Source: Diplodia intermedia (taxonomy: Eukaryota; Ascomycota; Dothideomycetes; Botryosphaeriales; Botryosphaeriaceae). Taken from it: 64,000 nucleotides of DNA. The stretch is from positions 62,001-126,000 of the forward strand of contig JAKEKT010000021.1 of the NCBI GenBank assembly GCA_021495925.1, read 5' to 3'. Of the stretch, positions 22,061 through 33,130 are shown one piece after another (within the stretch, counting starts at the first letter, position 1; each line of letters begins with the position of its first letter). Made by a program: the position numbers and the translations under genes. A model generated the notes under the pieces. That model was not told the origin of the DNA, did not search any database, and worked only from the letters and a program-made list of their open reading frames with translations.

Positions 22061-25000
22061 AATCTACGCTAGAGTAAATTCGCACAGAAAGTGAACAGCT
22101 GGATAACGCCGCCCTAGAAATGACCCACGCACTTGTTCGATCGCACGAAATATTTCATTATACACAAGAGAGTGTGGTAGCAGCTCTCACGTCCCAGAGA
22201 CTCGGTATGTCAAAGTCTGGTTTTATTCATCAATGTAACGGTCTCGAGCACAACATCAAAAGTAGAATGAGTTGATAGAGAACGCTACCAAAACTACAGC
22301 CTCCACACCACGCCTGGGCATTTGCGATATCTCCACAAGCCAAGATTCTCAACAAGACCTTCAAAGTTCCGTGGTTGAAGAGGCAGAAATCCCCACTCAC
22401 GCCATCACCACAAAATCAACGGCCACGACGCAGAGCGCGGAACCGAGGGGTGAGGTCGCGAGCATGGCGTCCTAGCGCACCCATTGCGAACTTCGGCGCT
22501 ATTGCACAGAACCTCAGCAGATGGGATCCACCTGTTGTGAGCTGATCCAACAGCATCGTACGGTGCACGGCTCGGCGCGGATGGGAAGGGGCGTCTTTCT
22601 GCTCTCCGGCAGTGTTCCAAAGTGGCACAATAGGGATAATCAATAGCAGCAGCCGCAGTGGAGAAGCACCTTATCGCAGGCGTGAGCATACAACGGCCAG
22701 GGGAAGGAGAGAGAGCCGGCGGAAGATGCACATATTTCCATCGGCGACGAGGCGACGAGGTGGACCCACGGCTGACACAACGTCATACGAGGAAGATGAA
22801 ATTGAGACGTTCACCAAGGCCATCATAGAACCGGACCTCGCAGTTTTCCAGGCCTTGGCAGTAGTGCATACGAGTCGGCATTTTGGCGGGATCAGACATG
22901 GTATTGACGATAGGCGCAGTCTGGAGGCGAGGCATCGGCACAAAACAGCGCCATGGCCGGCGCAAGGAGAAAAAAGAAGTAAAGCTCAACTCGGCCGAAG
23001 GAAAGGGTGACGATGGAGTAGCAAACCTGGCCCCATAGCGAGCGATCCGGGGCCTGACCAACATGTTTCGAGCAGCTCCAATCTCGCGTCCAGATCCTGG
23101 AAGCGCGATCACTTCCAGTGTGGGCTTGGTAGGGCGGACGCTAGTTATTCGCCGATGGTCGATAGTAGCTCCGCGGCGCGCGGAGTTCATACTCTTCTCC
23201 CTTCCCAATCTCCTGCAAGGACCGAGTCAAAGAGCAAGGATTCGTCGCATGTGAGAACTGTGTAGATCCGACGGGAGCGCGACTGCCCATAGGGGAAGAA
23301 GCCTGTCTCGAGGCTCTGCTTAGGGCGTGTCATTATGAATCACGTGCTTTCATTTCGGCGAAAAAACTGGCAGCCCAATGGAGCGCACGGAGTTGACAAG
23401 CTGGCACGGAGAAGTCATTTCTCCCGCCGTGCGCCTCAGCACTGCTTGGCCATATGACGATTTGCCGGTGAGCTGGCTCGACGAGTAGCGGTAGCACTGG
23501 CAACAACGGAGGCACGGTCTCACTGTCCGTCAGTGCCCAATCAGCGACTCGGCGACTCTATCGTGCTCGAATGCGACCGTAGCCACGGCTAGTGCCGCAG
23601 AAGCCACTCGTGGAAAGCTGTAAGGTTGCGGCTTGCGACGGCGGCACTTTACGTGTCAATGGTCCGCGCCCTTGGTGTCGGCTTTGCCCATCTCCCTCTG
23701 GTGTTTGCAGCGCCTCCGCTTTCTGGGCGTGTCCCGCGGCAAGAAGCCAATACGACGGATACGCGCAATCGTCGTGTGTCGGATACGCGCTACTGAACCG
23801 CGTCCGGCTGGCGTCAACGACCCGCCGCCAATGGGCCGCCCATACTCGTCCAAGGCCAAGAGCGATGTGCACGCAGGAGGTGCGGTGCGATTGTTTCTTC
23901 GAGTCCGCCTGGCTTGGCCAAATAGACATACCTTGGCCCGCCGCAATAGGCTTTCTAGGCAGGAGGAGTCAGGTGCGACGCTTCACAGTGGTCAGCGCGC
24001 GCCTGAGAAGCTCACTGCATCCTTCGCAGACCGTCGTCGCCGTCACACTCGCACGCTCGGCGCTGATGCGACACACGAAAAGCTAGTTGCGAGATTAACG
24101 ATACCGGCAAGGTTGGAGCGGGCGAGTCGGACGACGAGACGGGCAACTGCGAGCCGGAACGGGTTAATGCTCGCGTCTGGCGACGGGACAGCCCCAGGGC
24201 TGCCTCTGGCGCGGCTATCCGAACCATCTCCGCAGACGCAGTCGCGCGGCACAGCTCGGCCGCGAGCATCTCGTCGCCGGCTTTGCGCCCAAGAAACTGC
24301 CGTCGGTGAGCTGCTGCTGCGGCGGCGCGTGGTTGCTGAGGGCGCGCATTGATGCGCGTTGGTGTGGGCAAGCTGGCGGCGCGCGTGTTGGGGGCGCCGC
24401 TTGCGCTGTGTCGCGACCCAGGCCTCCTCCAATCTGAAGCCAGTCGTTCCAGGCCCTCCCCAGCGTGTATGCCGCTCGTCGCTCGCTCGTGGTCCACTCG
24501 GTAATTGTCCCTGTGTACGTACCTGGCTTGCGTCTTTTGCGCCGTGATTGTGCTTGTCGCGGGTCGCTCGAGGGTGCGAATAATGCCTCACTCGTCGCAC
24601 TGAGACATTGTCGGGGCGCAGGCGTCGAAGTCAGCGGGGAGAAGTGAGGAAGACGACGGAGGCTGCCTCGCCCTCTGCCTTGCGGCTGAATGGCTTTTTT
24701 CCAGAGCTGCAGGCGGCAGGCTCGGCTCGGCCACCATCAGCAGCGACGGCGCAGGAACGCCTAGCTCGAGCCGCTCTGGCATCCCGCGCTCGCGCTCGCG
24801 CGTGTGGCGACGGCGACTGGTTCGTAGGGCTGACCCGAGGACGCCCGAGCGTTCCATCCGGCGGAGGTGGTGCTGGTCGGGTGCGTTTTTTGAGGCAGCT
24901 TCCTTGGGAACAAAATCCCGCAACTGCACACCTGCGTCATCATCCCGCATTCCCCCATCCGTCAGCCCTACCGGCGAGAATTGTCGTCCATTGGTTCCCG

Positions 25001-26029
25001 ACCGATTCCCCATTCCCTTCCGTCCCTCCCTTCCGCTGCGCATCATTCGCCGCATCTAGGCTGGTGGCAACCAACGGTGCCCGGCGGCAGGAAGCGCCCT
25101 TGGCGACGATGATGGATGTGGATGGTCCCTTCTATGAGCCATTTTCCATCTTTCCACACACCTTCTAGAATTTGCCGATGCCGGAGCGTCCGTTTACGTC
25201 TTCTCGCCCACGCTTGGCTCCGACCGGCGTCGAGCCTGGCCCTGCCACCCGCCTTTTTCACCGTTTCGCCGGCGGGAGATACCATGGCAGATGTTGGGGG
25301 CGGGAGGAGGCGTCGGGCTAGCCTCACAGAGGCCGCCAACGCCTCCTCTCCCCCGCCGGAATCCACCCGGTCCCCCCGAGCCTCATTATTGCCCGAATTG
25401 GAAGTCCGGGTCGAGGGGGGAGATGAGTGGGCGCCGGGCAAGGCGGGCCGGGCCGGGTCTGAGGCAGAGGACGGACAGCATGGCCGAAAGCGATGGTGAG
25501 GCCTGAAGATCCGTGAGGCTGGCCTCGTCCATGTCTTACCTCGCCCGCGCGCGGGAAGCTGTGACGACCGCGGCAGCAGGGTGGCCTCGTCCGTCGGCTG
25601 CGCTTCCCAGACGCCCGATGCACCACGGAACCATCGGGGTCTGGGGAAGTTTCGGCAGCGGGGCCAAAGCCAAACCACGGAAACCCTGCGTTTAGCCGCC
25701 GTGGATGGAGAAGCTGGCTTCCGAAACGTGGGACGCATCTTGGCAAACGGTCTCGAGGTCGCCGGTAGTTTCAACGTATCAGGTTTGTGGTTTCATCACC
25801 GTCGGAGACTTCCTCGTTGGGCGTCAAATATGTCCTTCTTATATCTATGTCTTGTCGTACAGTCTAGTCTATCTACAAGTGTTCTTGGCCGTAGCCTTGA
25901 AGTGCTTCTATCCCGTCCCATGGTATCCCAGCCTTAACACAAAAGAGTCTCGAACAGCCGCCGTCTCAGACGGGAGGAATGACCGTAAAGCGGCATCGAG
26001 CCTGCAAATCCCCCACATGATCCACTGCC
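22061..26029. other. Four-kilobase region without a recognised gene
   Basis: Composition shifts from AT-rich (to 22.3 kb) to strongly GC-rich (23.5-25.6 kb). Numerous overlapping open frames exist on both strands, the longest about 240 codons, but none shows domains, hydrophobic pattern or splice structure of a real gene. The last few hundred bases are the 3' flank of the reductase gene. It could hold long non-coding transcripts or a lineage-specific gene that I cannot see. Confidence 0.4.
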
Positions 26030-27115
26030 CTAGGCCGTCTTGGCAAGGGACTTCTCGAGCTCCAGCAGGTTCTTGACGTTGTCAACAATCGTCTCCTCCA
26101 GGGTGCGAAACTTGATGCCGAGCTCGCGACCCGCCTTGCTGTTGTCGACACCCCACATGTCGGCCAGAGGCGCGCCGGGGGTGCCCTCGGGCACGCGGTT
26201 CCTCAGCTCGGGGAAGTGCTTGCGGATGACGTCGCAGACCTGCTGGTTGCTGTACGTGCCCGAGGTGATGAAGTAGCGCTGGCCAGCAGCCTCCTCCTTC
26301 TCATACGCCTTCAGGTGCGCCTCCGCGACGTCGCGCACGTCAGCGAAAGCAGGGAAGGCAGCATCGCCGGGCTCCGTCTTGTCACCCTTGATGAAGGCGT
26401 AGATCTCCGCCGACGAGGTGTTGAGCTTGGCGAAGTCATCGACGTAGTGCGCGTTGGGGCCGTAGATCATAGGCGGGCAAATGGTCGCGACGGTGAAGTT
26501 GGGCTTCTTCTCCTCGACGAACTTGAACGCAGCCTTCTCGGCAAAGGCCTTGGACGCGCAGTAGGCAATGGCGCCAATGGGGGTGTTGGCCGCCTCGTCC
26601 CAAGTGACGGGGTTCCAATCGGCTTCGGTGTACACGTGGCCGGGGCGCAGGCCCTTGGAGAGGTCGATGATGGACGCGAACGAGGCAGTAACGACGACGC
26701 GCTTGACGCCGGGGTTGTACTTGTGGATCGCCTCGAGAATCTCGGTGGTGCCCTTGACGGCGGGATCAAGCAGATCCCTGACGTTGTTCTCCACGCTCAA
26801 CTGGAACGGGGATGCGGTGTGCACAACGCCGTCGACGCCCTTGACGGCCTCGTCGAAGGCGCCCGACTCTGCCACATCCTTGACGATGGCAAAGGTCAAC
26901 TGGCCCGACTCGGTGTACTTCTTGTGCGTCTTGCGGACCTTGTCCGCGGTGGCCTCAGAGCGGACGGTAGTGCGGACCTTGTATCCCCCCTCGAGGAACG
27001 AGTTCAGCACGTGGGCAGCGACGAAGCCCGAGCCACCAGTTACGAGGATCGTCTGGTTGCTGCCGGGGGTGACGGCATTGGCGACGGCGCTGGCAGTCTG
27101 CTTGACGGCGTCCAT
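26030..27115 (-). CDS. NAD(P)-dependent extended SDR reductase (dihydroflavonol reductase/Gre2-like)
   Basis: This is a cytosolic NADPH-dependent reductase of ketones or aldehydes, in the family that contains yeast methylglyoxal/isovaleraldehyde reductase Gre2 and plant dihydroflavonol reductase. It is a single exon of 361 residues. The Rossmann motif TGGSGFVAAHV is at residues 26-36, and an arginine (TTVRS, about residue 52) sits where NADPH is bound. VDGVVHTASPF is at 94-104, the catalytic serine region is VVTASFAS (141-147), and the Y185-x3-K189 pair is in YCASKAFAEK. CPPMIYGP and VRDVAEAHLKAYE follow. The first ~20 residues (MDAVKQTASAVANAVTPGSN) extend beyond the usual start; an alternative GTG or TTG start is unlikely. 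The real substrate is unknown. No biosynthetic cluster genes surround it. Confidence 0.92.
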   Translation of the reverse strand: MDAVKQTASAVANAVTPGSNQTILVTGGSGFVAAHVLNSFLEGGYKVRTTVRSEATADKVRKTHKKYTESGQLTFAIVKDVAESGAFDEAVKGVDGVVHTASPFQLSVENNVRDLLDPAVKGTTEILEAIHKYNPGVKRVVVTASFASIIDLSKGLRPGHVYTEADWNPVTWDEAANTPIGAIAYCASKAFAEKAAFKFVEEKKPNFTVATICPPMIYGPNAHYVDDFAKLNTSSAEIYAFIKGDKTEPGDAAFPAFADVRDVAEAHLKAYEKEEAAGQRYFITSGTYSNQQVCDVIRKHFPELRNRVPEGTPGAPLADMWGVDNSKAGRELGIKFRTLEETIVDNVKNLLELEKSLAKTA

Positions 27116-30114
27116 GGCGGCGGGACGTGCGTGGCTGGGAAATCGGGTGGCGGCTGGCGGCTGACGGCTGGCTGCTGCAGGAAGGCCAAGCAGATTGTCG
27201 CAGGGGACGAAGATGGGCTCAAGAACTCGCGGAAGAGGCAGGAGATCGCTCACAAATCCTTCAGCCGCAACCCCTATTCCTGCCTTTATACACAGCGAGC
27301 AGAGGTCCACAGCTTCTGGAGCGGTTGCCAGTGATTACTTTTGCTTGGGTAAGTGCGGATACCGCACACCTCTGCGATGGTGTCGTCGACAGACATGATG
27401 CAAGAAAAGAGGGTCCGCGCCCCAATGCAGCTAGGAGCAGGAGGCCACGGCGGCGAGGCGTGCCAGGGCGGTGGACGTTATCCCCGAGCGCACGTGAGCC
27501 CCGGTGGGCAGCAATGCCAGCACGCAGGGGCGCCAAGGCTCAGGAGCAAGTCCGGGGGAGCTGTCTGAAAACGCGGAGGCACGGCGGGTGGCAATCAAAC
27601 GAGGCTGGAGGAGGCTGGAGCCGCGGCGAGATTAGATACGATGAGACCGTATGCCGGCTTGAGGGAGGCCGGTCCTCCACGAGTCGCCCGCGCTGAGGGC
27701 GGGAAATGAGGCCCTTGGGCCAGATGGCAGAGCATCGCGGGAGCCGTTTGCAGAAGCTCTCCCCGTCGCCGTGCGCGCACGCCCGCCCGCCCGCCTCACC
27801 GCGCGCCAGCCTGCTGTCTCTGGAAAAAAGGGCCGACTCGCGCGGCGTCTGCCACGCGCGGCTGCTGAGAGGTTGTGCCGCCGGCACTCCAGTGGGAAAA
27901 TCAGTAATTCCGCAGCGGGACGACCATGGCCGCCCGAAACGCCATCTAACGAACGTTTAAATTGGCCCTGGCCGCGGAGGCGTGTTTTGCGCATAGTGGC
28001 CTCGGCCGCGTTGCGCCGGTCTGGATCCCGGCACCGCCAAAACTTTTACCAGGCAATGGATCGCCGCCCAGCAATTGACCGGTCCTGGTGTCGCAGGAGC
28101 CGTAACAGCTGTCGCGCGGGGCGATGGAAGGTGTAGGAAGTGCTAGACGCGGAAGCTGGAGGCTGCGAGCCGCAGACGGTGACCGATGGACGCTGCGACC
28201 AGCTTCCGCGGCAAAACCCTGGGCGGTCGGCATTGTGTCGCGTGGCACGGGCGCACACGAGCAGCCGTGCAGCAGTGCGCTGCCGGCGGATAAGACCATG
28301 TCGGTCGGCCGAGCACACCGAAAAGATGCCACGGCCCAAGCAACAAGAGACAGCAAAGTTGCTGTCAACATCAGCAACGGCCCGCCGCGATATGATGCCG
28401 GGGCGCGATGCTGGCCCTAGGGCCCCTGTCTAGCGCGAGGCCATCCCGAGTCGGCCGTTGGCGATCTCGCGGCGCTCTCTGCATCGAAGCATGCATAGAA
28501 GCACGGAGCCGCGCTGTCACTGGCTGGCCCGGCCCCACCGCAGTTCCCTAACCCGGGAAGGCCTTCTTCCCCACCGGCTAGGTGCACGCTCTGGAGGAGC
28601 GGTCGCAGGCACACGCTCCTCCTGGAGGAACCACCTCGCGCGCGAGGCCCCGTGTGCGCGCCTGGCTACTTGACCGCGCTGGTCACCGCCAGTCCAACGT
28701 CAGAAAGTGCGTGCCTGTGCGAGGCATTTCTCCGCCGGGGAGGGCGGACGGCGGCCTGCCGCATTGGGGCGCGCATCTGCATGCTGGAGGAGCCGAGAGC
28801 CAGCTGTGCATCCCGCAAGTTCGTCCCTCCAGCGCGGGAGCGGCAGCGTTGGACTGCGGTTTTGGGCCAAGTGCCGCGAGGCTCCAAACGCCCAGCGCTC
28901 CACAATTTCCATCTCCAGGCGGTCCACCGCTGGGCAATACTGGCCCCAGTACCCTGCAGATCCAGATGGCCGGCATCCGCAGCTGCGTCGCGCGGCTGGC
29001 GACGTGGAGAAGGATTGTGTCGCGGCCGGCCAGGGAAGACGGCGCTGGGCACGCCTTGGCCACGACACCGGGGGGATTGGCACGTCGCGCGCCCCGCGGA
29101 CCGCCATAGGGTGCGTCGCAGGTGGCGGCGGCGGCGGGCAAGATGTGCGCGGCAAGCGGCGGCGCTGTCGCTCTCGCGCTGATCTCGGCTTCAGGCGCGG
29201 TGGGCATGCAGGAAGCGACTCCAGGTCTCCATACGACGTCAAATCGCGCAGCGCGGTGCTCAGGCGCCCACCAGCGCCGATGCGGTTAAGCTCATGGTGG
29301 GAATAAGTGCGCCCGCGCACGGCACCGTCGGTCGGCACGCTACCGCACGCTAGCCCGCCAAGCGTTGCTTGTCAGTGCGAGCCGCCTGCTCGCAGCACTT
29401 TGGCTGGGGGAGCCGCGGCGAGGAATGGAACTGGCTGCCCCAGCCCGGCCGCGACACCGGGTGCGGCCGCGCCCGCGGCAGAGCCCCAAGCAGAGTTTTC
29501 TCATCGCGCGGCGGCGTCTGTCGCACTCGTCGGCCAAGCTCTGCGCGGCGCGGATGGCGAAACCGCGTGTCGGCTGGGGGCTGCATGAGGCCCAGTCTGC
29601 TCGACCGCTTTTGTCGCGCGCCGACTCGCCGCTGTCGCTTATCGGGTTGACGTAACTGCTCAGACCGTGGGGTACGCTTCGGAGATGAGTCTCAGCGGCG
29701 CGAAAAATCGCGCGGCTGACTCCCGGCCCAGCGCCCTGCGAAGACTGAGGCGGCAAGGACGGCACGCACCACCTAAGAGAAATCGGTTCTTTCGTCACTG
29801 GCTAGCTCGCTGCGTGCCAGGGGTCCCGTGTCCGCGCTACCGCGGCCAGGGCCCTCCGCCGGCCGAGCGAGCGAAGCCCTGCCCGACCATCCATAAAAAC
29901 TCTCCCACGCCCCAGGCATTTTGCTCACTACTCTTGTTCGTCCCCTCGTGTCCTGATCGAGCGTTCAAGTTGTGCTGCGCCCGGCTCGCCGACTGCAATC
30001 CTCCGCAGCAACGGGCTCCACCCCTCCGTTCTGCAACTCCCTCTTTACTTGGCCAACCTCAACAACACTCTCTGAGCCAATTGCACCCGAGCCGCAGCGC
30101 TCCCCACCGCCACC
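27116..30114. promoter_or_regulatory. Long shared flank of the reductase and H+-ATPase genes
   Basis: There are three kilobases between two divergent start codons. The first 300 bp carry the reductase promoter. The rest is GC-rich with many G/C-box-like runs and no recognised gene, so most may be the large promoter and leader of the highly expressed H+-ATPase gene. An ATAAAAA sequence at about 29892 and the CT-rich stretches after it (29900-30114) look like core promoter and leader, and the start codon has a strong context (caccATGGGC). Confidence 0.45.
27284..27292 (-). promoter_or_regulatory. Candidate TATA box of the SDR reductase gene
   Basis: The minus strand reads TGTATAAAGG about 170 bp before the start codon, in an otherwise GC-rich flank. 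Confidence 0.45.
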
Positions 30115-33100
30115 ATGGGCAAGAAGGACATTGAAAAGGGCGGCGACGACGTTCGCCCCCAAGCCGACGAGTACGAAGGCCTGGACGAGTATGCCGCTCT
30201 CCAGAAGTTCATCACCACCTACCGCGACCCCAAGGCCGCCCACGAGGAGGAGGGCGTCGAGGAGGGCGAGGTGCAGAAGGCGCCCTGGTACGCGCCTTGG
30301 AAGAAGTCCAAGGCTGGTGCCAGCGGCGATGCCACCGTCCCTCCCGCCTGGCTCGAGGCCGACATCCAGACCGGTATCTCTGAGGGCGACGTCCAGTCGC
30401 GCCGCAAGAAGTTCGGCTGGAACGAGATCGCTACCGAGAAGGAGAACCTCTTCCTCAAGTTCCTTGGTTTCTTCCAGGGCCCCGTCCTCTACAGTAAGTC
30501 CCGTCGCAATGTACCATTTGCCGACCACGTGATCGCTGACGCTCGCTGTAGCTATGGAACTCGCTGTCCTGCTCGCCGCTGGTCTCCGCAACTGGATCGA
30601 TTTCGGTGTCATTATCGGTATTCTCGTTCTCAACGCCATCGTCGGTTGGTACCAGGAGAAGCAGGCGGCCGACGTCGTCGCTTCGCTCAAGGGTGACATT
30701 GCCATGCGCTGCGTCGTCGTCCGTGACGGCCGCGAGCAGAACATTCTCGCCCGCGAGGTCGTTCCCGGTGACATTGTCGTCCTCGAGGAGGGCCAGACCG
30801 TCCCTGCCGACATCCGCCTGATCTGCGACTACTCCAGCCCCCAGGACTTCGAGCGCTACAAGGAGCTCCGCGACACCGACAAGTTCAAGGAGGACGACCC
30901 TGAGGAGGAAGAGGACATGGAGGACGAGTCCGACAAGAACCACAAGTTCGGCCAGCCCCTCGTTGCCTGCGATCAGTCCGCCATCACTGGTGAATCTCTC
31001 GCTGTCGACAAGTTCATGGGCGATGTCTGCTACTACACCACCGGCTGCAAGCGCGGCAAGGCCTACGGCGTTGCCATCACCTCTGCCAAGCACTCTTTCG
31101 TCGGTCGCACCGCCTCTCTCGTTGCTGGCGCCAAGGACTCCGGTCACTTCAAGGCCATCATGGACTCCATTGGAACGTCGCTGCTTGTGCTCGTCGTCTT
31201 CTTCATCCTCATTGCCTGGATCGGTGGTTTCTTCCGCTCGCTCAAGATCGCTACCCCCGAGGACAGCTCCAACAACCTGCTCCACTACGCCCTCATTCTG
31301 TTCATCGTTGGTGTCCCCGTCGGTCTTCCCGTCGTTACCACCACCACCCTCGCTGTCGGTGCCGCCTACCTCGCCGAGGAGAAGGCTATTGTCCAGAAGC
31401 TCACTGCCATCGAGTCCCTCGCTGGTGTTGACGTTCTCTGCTCTGACAAGACCGGTACTCTCACTGCCAACCAGCTCTCTCTCCGTGAGCCCTACGTTGC
31501 TGAGGGCCAGGATGTCAACTGGATGATGGCCTGCGCTGCTCTCGCTTCTTCGCACAACATCAAGTCGCTCGACCCCATCGACAAGGTTACCATTCTCTCG
31601 CTCAAGCGCTACCCCAAGGCCCGTGAGATCCTTCAGCAGCCCTGGAGGACTGAGAAGTTCACTCCCTTCGACCCCGTCTCCAAGCGCATTACCTCCATCT
31701 GCTGGCTCAACGGCGACAAGTACGTCTGCGCCAAGGGTGCCCCCAAGGCCATCGTCAACCTCGCCAACTGCTCCAAGGAGGTCGCCGATCTCTACCGCGA
31801 CAAGGCCACCGAGTTCGCTCGCCGTGGTTTCCGTTCGCTCGGTGTTGCCTACCAGAAGAACGACGGTGACTGGATCCTCCTTGGTCTGCTCTCCATGTTC
31901 GACCCCCCGCGTGAGGACACTGCCCAGACCATCCTCGAGGCCCAGAACCTTGGTGTCCCCGTCAAGATGCTTACTGGTGACGCCATTGCCATCGCTAAGG
32001 AGACTTGCAAGATGCTTGCTCTCGGTACCAAGGTCTACAACTCTGAGAAGCTCATCCACGGTGGCCTGACCGGCGCTGCCGCTCACGACCTTGTTGAGCG
32101 CGCCGACGGTTTCGCTGAGGTCTTCCCCGAGCACAAGTACCAGGTCGTCGAGATGCTTCAGCAGCGTGGTCACTTGACTGCCATGACTGGTGACGGTGTC
32201 AACGATGCTCCCTCTCTCAAGAAGGCCGACTGCGGTATTGCCGTCGAGGGTTCCACTGAGGCTGCCCAGGCTGCCGCTGATATCGTCTTCCTTGCCCCCG
32301 GTCTGTCCACCATCGTCCTCGCCATCAAGATCTCTCGCCAGATTTTCAACCGCATGAAGGCCTACATCCAGTACCGTATCGCTCTTTGCCTGCATCTCGA
32401 GATCTACCTCGTCTCCTCGATGATCATCATCAACGAGACCATCCGCTCCGAGCTGATCGTCTTCATCGCCCTGTTCGCCGATCTTGCCACCGTCGCCGTC
32501 GCCTACGACAACGCCTTCTCTGATGAGCGCCCTGTCGAGTGGCAGCTGCCCAAGATCTGGATCATCTCCGTCGTTCTCGGCTGCCTGCTCGCTGCCGGTA
32601 CCTGGATCATCCGCGGTGCCATGTTCCTCAAGTCTGGTGGTTTCGTCCAGAACTTCGGTTCCGTCCAGGAGATTCTCTTCCTTGAGGTCTCGCTCACTGA
32701 GAACTGGCTGATCTTCGTCACCCGTGGTGGTAAGACCTGGCCCTCGTGGCAGCTGGTCTTCGCCATCTTCGGTGTTGACGCTCTCGCGACCATCTTCTGT
32801 ATCTTCGGCTGGTTGTCGGGCGACCCGCAGCCCACCTCGCCCAAGTCGCAGTTCGTGGAGCGCCGCGATGGCTGGACCGACGTCGTCACCGTCGTCGTTG
32901 TTTGGTGCTACTCCATCGGTGTCACCATCATCATCGCCATCGTCTACTTCCTGCTCAACCGTCTTCCCGGCCTTGCCGACCTCGGCCGCAAGAACCGTGG
33001 CCACAAGGACGAGCGTATTGAGAACATTATCAGCCGCCTCTCCAAGCTTGCTCTGGAGCACGAGATCGACCCCGATGGAAGGGGCCGCTACACCATCGTG

Positions 33101-33130
33101 CAGAAGGTCGCTGAGGAGGAGGAGGACTAA
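30115..33130 (+). CDS. PMA1: Plasma-membrane H+-ATPase (P3A-type), plant-like subfamily
   Basis: It pumps protons out of the cell at the expense of ATP and supplies the gradient used by the symporters elsewhere in this window. Exons are 30115..30493 and 30552..33130; 985 residues, about 65 longer than the classical fungal pump of about 920. Motifs visible are TGES at 272-275 (actuator domain), the phosphorylated Asp425 in CSDKTGTLT, KGAPKA of the nucleotide-binding domain, the hinge TGDGVNDAPSLKKAD (Asp674), and the membrane helices LLVLVVFFILIAW, ILFIVGVPVGLPVVTTTTLAVG and LIVFIALFADLATVAVAYDNA. An acidic insert (DDPEEEEDMEDE) lies in the actuator loop just before GQPLVACDQSAITGES. Codon choice is strikingly biased to C-ending codons, as in very highly expressed genes. 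That bias opens an 868-codon frame on the opposite strand, which is not a gene. Confidence 0.97.

Noticed and set aside
23633..24352. Possible gene of about 240 codons in the GC-rich part of the 22-26 kb gap
   Set aside because: Arg/Ala/Ser-rich translation without hydrophobic or domain pattern, several equally long frames on the other strand, and no splice or promoter context.
30455..33061. 868-codon open frame on the strand opposite PMA1
   Set aside because: It mirrors the PMA1 coding frame and results from the C-ending codon bias of PMA1; the translation is Asp/Glu/Gly/Leu-rich without any domain.
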